Positions 54,121 through 61,381 of a DNA stretch of 64,000 bases are shown here, piece after piece. The notes beneath the pieces are model-generated. The model was not told the origin of the DNA, did not search any database, and worked only from the letters and a program-made list of their open reading frames with translations. Both the position numbers and the translations under genes were made by a program. Where the stretch lies: contig JAJZPL010000010.1 of the NCBI GenBank assembly GCA_021811185.1, forward strand, positions 35,002 to 99,001, read 5' to 3'. Origin of the DNA: a bacterium. GTDB taxonomy: Bacteria; Elusimicrobiota; Elusimicrobia; Elusimicrobiales; UBA9959. How positions within the stretch are numbered: position 1 is the stretch's first letter; each line of letters opens with the position of its first letter.

Positions 54121-55749
54121 ATGAAGAAAATCAATCTTGCCTGCATCGCTTTACTGCTCACCCTTCCTTACTTCTCCTACGCCGGGGAGTTCAAGGACAA
54201 GGGAGAGGTCATCGCCGTAGATTTTCCCGGCGGCTGGGCCCCCGGCAAAAGCGACGACGCTACGGTAACGCTCAGGCTCGCCAAGGGCAAAGCCTTCTTC
54301 GAATTTTCCAAACAAGATTCCGAGCTCAGCGATTATTATCTTAAAGCCCGCGTGAAAGAACAGGTGGATTCCCTGCGCGGCAAAGGCACTTCCCTTTCCG
54401 GCGAGATAAAGCCGGTGAGCCTGCACGGCGTTTCCAGCGCCTACTATACGACTTACGACTCCATGGGGTCGGCGGGCTACATGGCCTTTTTCACCTATAA
54501 CGGGGTTTCTTACGCCGTTTCGGCCAGCGGCCTGGACGAAGGCGATTTCCGCGGTATCATGGCCAGCGTGCGCAAGCCGGGCGAAAAGATAGAGATGCCC
54601 AAGCCCAGGAAGGTCAGGGTGGCGCGCCGCATCAAGAAGCAGAAAGAGGAAGACGAGGAAACCGGCACGCAGATCTTTAATGCCGACGGGACCGAGGCTT
54701 CCACCGCCGCCGTGGCCGGCTCCAGCTCCGCCGCCGTCGCCGTGGACACCGCCGCGGCTCCCGCCGAGGCCGTCACCGCCTCTACACCCAACGCCACGGC
54801 CCAGGCTGCGCAGAATTTCCTGGCCGGGCTGTCGGAAAAACAGGAGGCAGGCCTGCCGCCTTACCTGCCGCGCAAGCCGCTTCCTTTTGTTTTCTGGGGC
54901 GCTCTCATCGGTCTGTGGGTGGCGGGTTCCTTCGCCGCCCGCGCCGCCGCGGCGGCCTACAAGAATCCCAAACTGCCGCCGCCGCCAACCGAGGTGCCGC
55001 CGGACTTCTTCTTCCCGTTCATCGTTTCCAAGGTTTCCTCCATGAAGGACGTTACCTATAACGTGGTGACCAGGCAGAAGCAGCTGCTGTTGGGGGACTA
55101 TCCCTGCGAACACGAGCTCTACCTGGCCGGGGGGATTTACGGTGCTATCTTCTTCCACATAGCCTGGAGCCTGCTGGCCTTCGCCGGCCGCGGCGACCTG
55201 TTCACCAACGTGCTGCTGCGCGTGCCGCTGCTCGGGCGCGCGCTGGCCTCGCTGCCGGAGATCTTCTTCATCATCCCCGTAATAGCGGGCGCGGCCATGT
55301 ATTTCAGCAAGCAGCGCAGCCTGCAGCTTTACGACGCGCAGTCCAACCTGCTGATGGAAGTGAAGCCGGAGATAGTCTACGGCCTGCTGCGCGACGGGGG
55401 CGGCAAGGAGGTGGCCCGCCTTGTGCGCAAGGGAGGCCTGATGGCCCGGCGCTGGGAGTTCGTGGATACTGACAATTCGGTGGTGTTCACGATAAAGGAC
55501 GATTTCCCCAAGGGCCACCTGCTGCGCCTGCTGTTCGGCAGCCTGGGCGGCGCGCTCAGGGCCCGCTACGGTCTTTTTCAGCAGGAACGCCGCGCCGGTT
55601 ACGTTTTCCTCGACCCTTCTTCGGCCGACAGGTTCCAGATCCACATGGACTACGCCTTCGCGCGCATGGGTCACCCGGCGCAGATCCTGGCCGCCGTGCT
55701 TTACATTACCTCCAGGGAAAAAGACCCCATCTATCCGTCGCCGTTCTAA
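54121..55749 (+). CDS. Membrane protein with periplasmic domain and C-terminal scramblase/LURP-one-like domain
   Basis: A 542-residue protein. A signal peptide (1-21) is followed by an exported domain of about 130 residues with alternating strands, a basic stretch (KPRKVRVARRIKKQKEE), and an Ala/Ser/Thr-rich linker. A hydrophobic helix lies near 258-278, and two more near 340-360 and 375-395. The last 150 residues (SLQLYDAQSNLLMEVKPE, then ARRWEFVDTDNSVVFTIKDD) resemble the tubby-like fold of phospholipid scramblase and LURP-one proteins. Family assignment of the first domain is not possible. Between 54053 and 54081 there is a weak TTGAAA-N17-TTTATA promoter. Confidence 0.58.
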   Translation: MKKINLACIALLLTLPYFSYAGEFKDKGEVIAVDFPGGWAPGKSDDATVTLRLAKGKAFFEFSKQDSELSDYYLKARVKEQVDSLRGKGTSLSGEIKPVSLHGVSSAYYTTYDSMGSAGYMAFFTYNGVSYAVSASGLDEGDFRGIMASVRKPGEKIEMPKPRKVRVARRIKKQKEEDEETGTQIFNADGTEASTAAVAGSSSAAVAVDTAAAPAEAVTASTPNATAQAAQNFLAGLSEKQEAGLPPYLPRKPLPFVFWGALIGLWVAGSFAARAAAAAYKNPKLPPPPTEVPPDFFFPFIVSKVSSMKDVTYNVVTRQKQLLLGDYPCEHELYLAGGIYGAIFFHIAWSLLAFAGRGDLFTNVLLRVPLLGRALASLPEIFFIIPVIAGAAMYFSKQRSLQLYDAQSNLLMEVKPEIVYGLLRDGGGKEVARLVRKGGLMARRWEFVDTDNSVVFTIKDDFPKGHLLRLLFGSLGGALRARYGLFQQERRAGYVFLDPSSADRFQIHMDYAFARMGHPAQILAAVLYITSREKDPIYPSPF

Positions 55750-55800
55750 GGCGGCGCGGGCAGGCGGGCGCATGCTTCCATCCAATTACAGGAGAACTTT

Positions 55801-56898
55801 ATGAAAATAGGAATTCTTACCGGCGGCGGGGATTGCCCAGGGCTTAACGCGGTGGTGCGCGGCGTCACCAAGTCGGCCTTGCGGCGCGGCTGGGAGGTTA
55901 TAGGCTTCCGCGACGGCTACCGCGGCCTGGTGGAAAAAGATTTCACGCACCTGGGCGACCAGGACGTGTCGGGGATCATCATCCGCGGCGGCACTATCCT
56001 CGGCACTTCCAATACCGCCAACCCTTTCGCCTACACGCTGGAACCGCTCGGTTCCGCGGACAAGCCCAAAGACCTTTCAAAGCTGGCGTTCAAGAATTTT
56101 AAAGAATTGGGGCTCGGCGCCCTGGTGGCTATAGGCGGGGACGGAACGCTGACGATGGCTAACCAGCTTTACAAAAAAGGCATGCCCGTGATCGGCGTGC
56201 CCAAGACCATCGACAACGACCTTTCCGCCACCGACATAACTTTCGGTTTCGATTCGGCGCTGCATGTGGCCACCGAGGCGGTGGACCGGGTGCACACCAC
56301 GGCGGAGTCGCACAACCGCGTGATGATAGTGGAGACCATGGGCCGCTACGCTGGCTGGATAGCGCTGCGCGCGGGCATCGCCGGCGGCGGCGACATCATC
56401 CTGCTGCCGGAGATCCCTTACCGGGCCGAGGATATCGTTAAGGCGGTGATGGAGCGCAAACGCAAAGGCAAGAAGTTTTCGATCATTGTGGCGGCCGAAG
56501 GCGCCCGCCCCGAAAAGGGCGAGATGACCGTGACCAAGGTTGTAAAGGGCTCTCCCGACCCGCTCAGGCTGGGCGGGGTGTCCTACAAGATAGCGGAGCT
56601 GCTCGACGGCAAGATAGGGTTGGAGAGCCGCGTGGTGGTGCTGGGGCACGTGCAGCGCGGCGGCGAGCCTACGGCTTTCGACCGCTGGCTGGCCACGGGC
56701 TTCGGCGTGAAGGCGGGGGAACTGCTGGCGGCCAGGAAGTTCGGCCAGATGGTGTCCTTCCGGCATTACGGGTTCACCGGCGTGCCGCTGGCGAGCGCGG
56801 TGGGGAAGCTCCGCCGGGTGCAGCTGTCCTCGCAGGAAGTGCAGACGGCGCTGGCCGTGGGGACCAGCTTCGGCAATTCCAGGATCACCGGGAAGTAG
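55801..56898 (+). CDS. pfkA: 6-phosphofructokinase
   Basis: A 365-residue family A phosphofructokinase that makes fructose 1,6-bisphosphate. Marks are ILTGGGDCPGLNAVVRG, GFRDGYRGL, IRGGTILGTSN, IGGDGTLTMA, PKTIDNDLSATD, and VETMGRYAGWIAL. In family numbering the phosphoryl-donor site has Gly at 104 (GGDGT) and Lys at 124 (PKTIDND). Pyrophosphate enzymes have Asp104 and Lys124, and classic ATP enzymes Gly104 and Gly124. The Gly/Lys combination belongs to the intermediate group, usually ATP-using. CAGGAGAACTTT precedes ATG. It is followed 20 bp later by an rRNA methyltransferase. Confidence 0.94.
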   Translation: MKIGILTGGGDCPGLNAVVRGVTKSALRRGWEVIGFRDGYRGLVEKDFTHLGDQDVSGIIIRGGTILGTSNTANPFAYTLEPLGSADKPKDLSKLAFKNFKELGLGALVAIGGDGTLTMANQLYKKGMPVIGVPKTIDNDLSATDITFGFDSALHVATEAVDRVHTTAESHNRVMIVETMGRYAGWIALRAGIAGGGDIILLPEIPYRAEDIVKAVMERKRKGKKFSIIVAAEGARPEKGEMTVTKVVKGSPDPLRLGGVSYKIAELLDGKIGLESRVVVLGHVQRGGEPTAFDRWLATGFGVKAGELLAARKFGQMVSFRHYGFTGVPLASAVGKLRRVQLSSQEVQTALAVGTSFGNSRITGK

Positions 56899-56918
56899 GC
56901 GGCGTTCTTTAAGGACCT

Positions 56919-57647
56919 ATGGCTACTGAAATTTTATACGGCATCAATACCGCGGAAGAGATCCTGAAGGCGGGCCGGCGCCGCGTGGTGCGGCTGCTGA
57001 TCTCGCGCAACGAAAAGAGCCAGCGCGTGAACGACCTGGCGGACCTGGCGCGCCGCAGCGGCGTGCGGGTGGAGTTCTGCGCGCCCGCCGCGCTGGATAA
57101 GCTGGCGGACGGGGGGAACCACCAGGGCGTGCTGCTGGAGGCGGACCCGGCGAGGAAGATGACGCTGGAGGACGCGCTGGGGCGCGAGAAAGACCTTAAG
57201 AAGACGGTGTGGGTGGCGCTGGACGGGATCACGGACCCGATGAACCTCGGGGCTATCATCCGGTCGGCGGCCTGTCTTGGCGTTTCTACGGTGCTGCTGC
57301 CGGAGCGGCGCTCGGCTACCATGAACGCGGCGGCGCAGAAGACGGCTTCGGGCGCGGCTGAGCGGATCAATATTATCGAGGTGGTGAACCTGAACACTAC
57401 TATCCTGAAACTGAAGGAGAAGGGGTTCTGGGTTTACGGGCTGGACATGAAGGGGCAGGCGCTGCCCAAGGTGGATTTTACGCTGCCTTCGCTGGTCATC
57501 ATCGGCTCCGAGGGCGAGGGCCTGCACCAGAAGACGCGCGAGCATTGCGACGTGATCGTTTCCATCCCCCAGAAGGGCGGCGTGGAGAGCCTCAACGCCG
57601 GCAACGCCGCCGCCATAGTCTTCTACGAACTTTCCAAAAGACTCTAA
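56919..57647 (+). CDS. rlmB: TrmH/SpoU-family RNA 2'-O-methyltransferase (RlmB-like)
   Basis: A 242-residue SAM-dependent methyltransferase. The N-terminal ILYGINTAEEILKAGRRRVV is the substrate-binding domain of RlmB/TrmH type. SPOUT knot motifs follow: DPMNLGAIIRSAACLGVS, VIIGSEGEGLHQKTREHCD (motif 2), and IPQKGGVESLNAGNAAAIVFYEL (motif 3, with the catalytic Arg/Asn knot). E. coli RlmB methylates G2251 of 23S rRNA, and length matches. A tRNA-specific relative (TrmH) cannot be excluded. It begins 20 bp after pfkA with AAGGACCT upstream. Confidence 0.9.
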   Translation: MATEILYGINTAEEILKAGRRRVVRLLISRNEKSQRVNDLADLARRSGVRVEFCAPAALDKLADGGNHQGVLLEADPARKMTLEDALGREKDLKKTVWVALDGITDPMNLGAIIRSAACLGVSTVLLPERRSATMNAAAQKTASGAAERINIIEVVNLNTTILKLKEKGFWVYGLDMKGQALPKVDFTLPSLVIIGSEGEGLHQKTREHCDVIVSIPQKGGVESLNAGNAAAIVFYELSKRL

Positions 57648-57695
57648 TATCCCCAGGCGCTAGTCGGCGCGGCCAAGGGGACCGGAACGCAAAAC

Positions 57696-57759
57696 CGGCG
57701 TCGCGCACACCGTGCGCGCGCCTGCTTCACTCGGCCCTCGCGCTATGCAAGCTCGGGCC
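57696..57759 (+). repeat. Dispersed extragenic repeat, copy 2
   Basis: Twenty-eight bases at 57696-57723 are identical to 43328-43355 in the same orientation, and the next 36 bases are diverged but alignable. It includes the same GCGCAC-ACC-GTGCGC hairpin. Both copies lie just after operon ends. Confidence 0.75.
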
Positions 57760-57868
57760 TGCGCGAGGCTTTTGCTAACCCGGCCCCCACGTCCATGCTT
57801 CTGCTCCTTTGTGGAAAAATTACACGCTGCTGGAAAGTTCGCAGGAGACTATTTGCTATATAAAGAAC

Positions 57869-57950
57869 ACAACGCGGGCCTGCGCCCGCGTTGTCTGTCT
57901 CCCTCAAAGTTATGGAGCGGAAGGCAACCGTCGATAAGGTGTTCCGCTCC
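57869..57950. other. Two tandem hairpins, possible structured RNA or terminator
   Basis: Hairpin 1 has a perfect 11-bp stem, 57869-57879 with 57884-57894, loop CTGC. Hairpin 2 has a perfect 9-bp stem, GGAGCGGAA 57914-57922 with TTCCGCTCC 57942-57950, and a 19-nt loop. No T-run follows on the plus strand. A plus transcript from the rlmB operon would read through them. It could be a small RNA, a 3' stability element or a repeat. Confidence 0.45.
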
Positions 57951-58027
57951 GTGAATAGTATAGCAGATTATTTTTGTTTGTCAAGGGGTACGTATTGACT
58001 TGTCAATGGCTGGGTGTTGACAAGGGC

Positions 58028-58057
58028 AAAAAGAGGCCGCTCCGGCGTGGGGCGGCT
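58028..58057 (-). terminator. Rho-independent terminator of mltA
   Basis: On the minus strand, directly after the TAA at 58061-58059, a GC-rich stem (GCCGC pairing with GCGGC) is followed by CTCTTTTTG. Confidence 0.72.
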
Positions 58058-58058
58058 T

Positions 58059-59330
58059 TTATTTTTCGATGAAGAAGTAGAGTTCGCCGGGGGCCTTCAT
58101 GGAGGAGGCCTCGGTTTCGGCGGTGTCGCCGGCGCCCCAGAACAGGTCCACGCGGCCGGGGCCGCGGATGGCGGAGCCGGTGTCGTGGGTGGAGACGAAG
58201 CGGGCGAAATCGGCGAAGGCGAGGCTGTCGCCCTGGGCGACAGGACGCTTGGACTTGAGCAGGCCGAACAGGCCATAGGGGATATACTTGGGATCGATGG
58301 CGATGGAGCGGCCGGGGGTGAGCGCCTTGCCGATGGCGCCGTAGGGCAGGCTGTCCTTGGAGCGCTGCCGGAAGTAAATGTAGCGCGGGTTCAGGTCCGC
58401 CAGGCGTTCCTCGCGCGGACCCTGGGACGACAGGTACTTGATGAAATTCTTGAAAGACATGGACTGGATCTCGCCGCAGTCCATAAGGATGCGCTGCACG
58501 CTGCGGAAGGGGTGGCCGTTGGCGCCGTCGAAGCCCGCGCGTATATAGTCCCCGTCGGGGAAGCGCAGCACGCCCGAGCCCTGGATCTGCAGCAGCATGA
58601 TCTGGCTGGGGTGCGCCGACCAGACCAGCTCCAGGCCCTTGCCGTTCAGCGCGCCGGCGTGGATCTCCTGCGTGGAATAATGTTTTACCAGCTTGCCGTC
58701 GGCGTCGTAGCGGCCGTAGTCGAAATCCACGCCCATGTCGGCCGAGGTCTTTACCAGGTCGGCGGGCTTAAGCAGCACCGGGTACTTGTGTTCGGCGTCT
58801 GCGGTCTTAGTGACCTTTATTTCCGCCTCGTAGTAGCCGGTTATAACCGTCTTGCCGGTGCCGTCGTCGGCGGAGGCGCGGTAGATCTTGAAGCGGTCCT
58901 TCAGCGCCTTCTGCAGCTCCGCCGCGGAAATGGGGGAGGAGAAGAGCCCCTGCAGGGCTTTTATGGTGCGGCGCATCCTGGGGGCGTCGTAGACGTCCGC
59001 GCCTACCTGGATCTTAGTGGAATCCGGGCGGGCGGTCCAGTAGTCCAGGTCGGTCTTTAAGATTTCAAGCAGGCCCGCGCGGTCCAGGTCGTCGGCGGGC
59101 AGCGGCAGGGCGGCGGCGGCCACTTCGGACACTTCCCGCACGGCGGGCTTGTCGGCGTAGTCCTCTATGGGCGAAAGCGCGCGCAGTTTGGGGCAGGCGG
59201 CCAGCGCGTCGGCCGGTTCGGAAGGGAGTGGAATAGTTATTTCAGGTCTGCTGACCTGGTACCAGGGTTCCTGGCAATAGGCGGCCGGGGCGGTTAATGA
59301 CAAAATTAATATTAAGGCGGCCTGCTTCAT
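58059..59330 (-). CDS. mltA: Membrane-bound lytic murein transglycosylase A (MltA) family
   Basis: A 423-residue exported enzyme that cleaves the glycan strand of peptidoglycan with formation of 1,6-anhydro ends. A signal peptide (1-19, cleavage near YCQ) has no lipobox at the expected place, although Cys19 lies close to it. The MltA domain has VITGYYEAEIKV, a central beta barrel with LLQIQGSGVLRFPDG, and VQRILMDCGE. The C-terminal 3D domain carries the catalytic Asp in THDTGSAIRGPGRVDLFWG. It acts in the periplasm or outer membrane. A TAGTAT box stands six bases before ATG, with TTGATT 18 bp further, so it is leaderless-like. Confidence 0.92.
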   Translation of the reverse strand: MKQAALILILSLTAPAAYCQEPWYQVSRPEITIPLPSEPADALAACPKLRALSPIEDYADKPAVREVSEVAAAALPLPADDLDRAGLLEILKTDLDYWTARPDSTKIQVGADVYDAPRMRRTIKALQGLFSSPISAAELQKALKDRFKIYRASADDGTGKTVITGYYEAEIKVTKTADAEHKYPVLLKPADLVKTSADMGVDFDYGRYDADGKLVKHYSTQEIHAGALNGKGLELVWSAHPSQIMLLQIQGSGVLRFPDGDYIRAGFDGANGHPFRSVQRILMDCGEIQSMSFKNFIKYLSSQGPREERLADLNPRYIYFRQRSKDSLPYGAIGKALTPGRSIAIDPKYIPYGLFGLLKSKRPVAQGDSLAFADFARFVSTHDTGSAIRGPGRVDLFWGAGDTAETEASSMKAPGELYFFIEK

Positions 59331-59336
59331 AGCAAG

Positions 59337-59366
59337 ATACTACATAAAGAAGTTGAGCGAAATCAA
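59337..59366 (-). promoter_or_regulatory. Leaderless promoter of mltA, TTGATT-N18-TAGTAT-N6-ATG
   Basis: Minus-strand TTGATT (59366-59361), 18 bp, TAGTAT (59342-59337), six bases, ATG 59330. The -35 lies at the end of the upstream radical SAM gene. Confidence 0.55.
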
Positions 59367-60199
59367 CCTTTATGGCGCTTGGGGGCTATGAAGCCGCAGG
59401 TGGCGCAATAAGCCGGCATGGGGGTGAGCCCGGCAATGCTGTCTTTGAGGGCGAGCGCCTGCGGACTGCCGAGTATCGCTTCAAGCGGCTTCTCCTTAAT
59501 GTTGCCGAGCGCCAGCACGCCGTCGAAGTCCAGGCAGCAGGGCACCACGCGCCCGTCGCTGAGGATGCCGAAGTTATGCCGCAGCCCCAGGCAGCCGGCC
59601 TTGGCCTTGCCGCCGCTGCCGCCGGGCCAGGCGAAGATCTCGCCGAAGTTAAGGAAAACGTTGCCGGCCAGCTTGATGGGGCCGGTGACCGGCTCCGGCG
59701 CCCTGCCGAAAGCGGCCAGCAGGGCTTCCAGCGTTTCGTTGAAAAAACCGTCCGGGCCGCCGGAGCGCAGGCGGAAACTCACCGTAAGTTCAGTCGGTTT
59801 GGTAAGGGCGAATTCACCAAGGCGTTTTACCGCCAGCGGCCGCTCGTCCGCCGGCAGGGAGGAAAGTGCGTGCAGGGAGACGGAAACCTGCGACAGGCAC
59901 TTCTCCTTAAAGACGGAGGGCGGGACTTTATGCAGCAGCGTGCCGTTGCTCACCAGGTTTATCTTAAGGCCCAGGGCGGAGCAGATTGAGAGGATCTCCG
60001 GGAAAGCCGGGTGGGTGAGCGGCTCGCCCAGCACGTGCAGCGAGACCACCTCGGAAATCTTCCCCGTCTGTTCCGCCGCGCTCCTGAACAGCTCCACGGG
60101 CATTAAGGCCTTTGGCCTGGCCGAGCGGGCGCAGAACCCGCAGGCCAGGTTGCAGCTGTTGGTGATCTCTATAAAGGAGTGCCTGAAAGGTTTCTTCAC
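59363..60199 (-). CDS. Radical SAM/SPASM-domain protein
   Basis: A 278-residue iron-sulfur enzyme. The radical SAM CxxxCxxC triad is C16, C20, C23 in ITNSCNLACGFCARS. The next strand has VVSLHVLGEPLTHPAFPEIL with the GEP motif, and LVSNGTLL follows. The C-terminal part has a SPASM-like auxiliary cluster: CLGLRHNFGILSDGRVVPCC, then LGNIKEKPLEAI and YCATCGF. Such enzymes mature peptides or act in cofactor synthesis. It starts with GTG 60199, preceded by TATAAT six bases upstream and no ribosome site. Two small genes lie just upstream on the same strand. The substrate is unknown. Confidence 0.85.
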   Translation of the reverse strand: MKKPFRHSFIEITNSCNLACGFCARSARPKALMPVELFRSAAEQTGKISEVVSLHVLGEPLTHPAFPEILSICSALGLKINLVSNGTLLHKVPPSVFKEKCLSQVSVSLHALSSLPADERPLAVKRLGEFALTKPTELTVSFRLRSGGPDGFFNETLEALLAAFGRAPEPVTGPIKLAGNVFLNFGEIFAWPGGSGGKAKAGCLGLRHNFGILSDGRVVPCCLDFDGVLALGNIKEKPLEAILGSPQALALKDSIAGLTPMPAYCATCGFIAPKRHKG

Positions 60200-60205
60200 G
60201 TGAAT

Positions 60206-60211
60206 ATTATA
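60206..60211 (-). promoter_or_regulatory. -10 box TATAAT six nt before GTG start (leaderless)
   Basis: Minus-strand TATAAT, then ATTCAC, then GTG 60199. There is no ribosome site, which makes the GTG start credible as a leaderless one. Confidence 0.58.
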
Positions 60212-60237
60212 GCAAGAGCAGGCTTATCCGCCGGCCG

Positions 60238-60507
60238 CTACAACTTCAGCATGCCGGCTATCTCGAGCAGGTCGGTTTCGTTCAGCGGGCGGTCGGTTTC
60301 CGCCAGCCATTCGGCCTTCAGTTCCGGCTGCACGGCGTTGGACGTTATCTTGCCTATCAGTTCGCCGCGGCTGCGCAGTTCGAAAAAAGCGTGCCTGCCG
60401 CACTGGCCGGTGCCCCAGGAGGGACGTTTATAGATGAAGACCATCTCCCCGTCCTCGCGCGCCGCCATGTACCCGCCCGAGATCCACCCTTTTATTTCCC
60501 AGCACAT
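60238..60507 (-). CDS. Small cytoplasmic protein, unknown function
   Basis: An 89-residue protein (MCWEIKGWISGGYMAARED...). It has beta-rich N-terminal residues with Trp, Tyr and Phe, and a C-terminal acidic helix (NETDLLEIAGMLKL). Two Cys (residues 2 and 36) are not arranged as a known motif. GGGGGG lies just upstream of ATG. It lies 28 bp downstream of the 65-residue gene and 38 bp upstream of the radical SAM gene. It has no recognisable family. Confidence 0.55.
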   Translation of the reverse strand: MCWEIKGWISGGYMAAREDGEMVFIYKRPSWGTGQCGRHAFFELRSRGELIGKITSNAVQPELKAEWLAETDRPLNETDLLEIAGMLKL

Positions 60508-60535
60508 AAGCCCCCCTTATAGCTGACAGCTTTCC

Positions 60536-60733
60536 TTAGTAATGGCCCGCACAGGCGGCGCAGCGCGAAAGCTGCTCCTGTCTGCGGGCGGCCGCCTGCC
60601 AAAGCTGCAGCGAGAAGTAGAGGTCCGGGCCGCAGCCCGAATCCAGCGTGTATACGCGCAGGCTGGCCCTTACCCTGCCGCCGAGCAGCCCGGCTTTGGC
60701 GTTCAATAACGAAGTTCTTTTTTTGTTGTTCAT
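60536..60733 (-). CDS. Small peptide, unknown; possible radical SAM substrate
   Basis: A 65-residue basic reading frame starting MNNKKRTSLLNAKAG and ending CAACAGHY, with a Gly-Cys-Gly in the middle. It has no membrane segment. TATGCT lies six bases before ATG. Its closeness to the SPASM-type radical SAM gene and its Cys-rich tail raise the idea of a RiPP precursor, but nothing in the sequence proves modification. It could equally be a small regulator or a chance frame. Confidence 0.45.
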   Translation of the reverse strand: MNNKKRTSLLNAKAGLLGGRVRASLRVYTLDSGCGPDLYFSLQLWQAAARRQEQLSRCAACAGHY

Positions 60734-60739
60734 GCCTAT

Positions 60740-60745
60740 AGCATA
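60740..60745 (-). promoter_or_regulatory. -10-like TATGCT six nt before start codon (leaderless)
   Basis: Minus-strand TATGCT, then ATAGGC, then ATG 60733. It lies just downstream of the 12-bp dyad at 60750-60779. Confidence 0.4.
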
Positions 60746-60749
60746 ACAG

Positions 60750-60779
60750 ACGAACCCGACAAGGGCGTGTCGGGTTCGT
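60750..60779. other. Perfect 12-bp inverted repeat upstream of 60536-60733
   Basis: ACGAACCCGACA (60750-60761) pairs with TGTCGGGTTCGT (60768-60779), loop AGGGCG. It lies between the end of the DUF350 gene (60815) and the -10 of the small peptide gene. It could terminate the DUF350 operon on the minus strand, though the T-run is poor, or be an operator. Confidence 0.6.
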
Positions 60780-60814
60780 TCTAGCCTGTTATGGCTATTT
60801 TTTGGCGCGGCGGC

Positions 60815-61354
60815 TTACTTCATTATCTCGATCTGCCCTATGGAGGGCTGGGGGACGAGGGCCTTGGAGATGGCGCTTACGCCTTCGCCCACGTAGAGCG
60901 CGGCCACCAGCACCACGGCGGAAAGCACTATGCCCACCGCCAGATTGCCCTTCTGCAGTTCCTGCCCGGCGTGGAGGCTCCGCACCAGCCGGCCGAACAG
61001 CCGCAGCGTGATCGAGATGGTGAGGACCGCCAGCAGCATGGAAAGCCCCAGGTGGCCCGCCGAAAGCAGGGCCAGCTTGCCCAGGCCTATGCTGCTTTCG
61101 CCCGGCGCGGAGATGTTCATGCGGAACATGCTCACCACGGAACCCATGCCGTTCTGCAGGATCATGGAGGCCGCGAACAGGATGGAGCCCACCAGCGTGC
61201 CTACCGCCACGTTGCCTTTCTTGATCTCCGCTTCCATGTCGAAGTCCGGGTTGGCCTTGATGAAGATCCTGTAGGTGACCGAGATGATCACCCCGGACAT
61301 GATCACCGCGAGAATGAATTCGAAAACGCTGACTATAAGCCTGGTCGTGAACAT
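60815..61354 (-). CDS. DUF350 family integral membrane protein
   Basis: A 179-residue protein with about five or six hydrophobic segments in two DUF350 repeats, each with the basic loop motif: EIKKGNVAVGTLVGSILFAA and ELQKGNLAVGIVLSAVVLVA. The family (UPF0719) is of unknown function, often next to envelope-stress genes. I chose ATG 61354 because AGGAGG lies eight bases upstream; a start 24 bp earlier has none. It is the last of three minus-strand genes with tiny gaps (WYL regulator, transglutaminase-like protein, DUF350). Confidence 0.82.
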   Translation of the reverse strand: MFTTRLIVSVFEFILAVIMSGVIISVTYRIFIKANPDFDMEAEIKKGNVAVGTLVGSILFAASMILQNGMGSVVSMFRMNISAPGESSIGLGKLALLSAGHLGLSMLLAVLTISITLRLFGRLVRSLHAGQELQKGNLAVGIVLSAVVLVAALYVGEGVSAISKALVPQPSIGQIEIMK

Positions 61355-61381
61355 TTTTCCTCCTGTCCCAATTCCCAAATC

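Larger units (their letters stand above)
57648..58058. other. Gene-free region of 411 bp
   Basis: The gap between rlmB and the convergent mltA has no credible reading frame. It contains the second copy of the dispersed repeat (57696-57759), two hairpins (57869-57950), and AT-rich sequence with three TTGAC/TGTCAA half-sites (57978-58026). At its right end is the mltA terminator. Confidence 0.7.
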
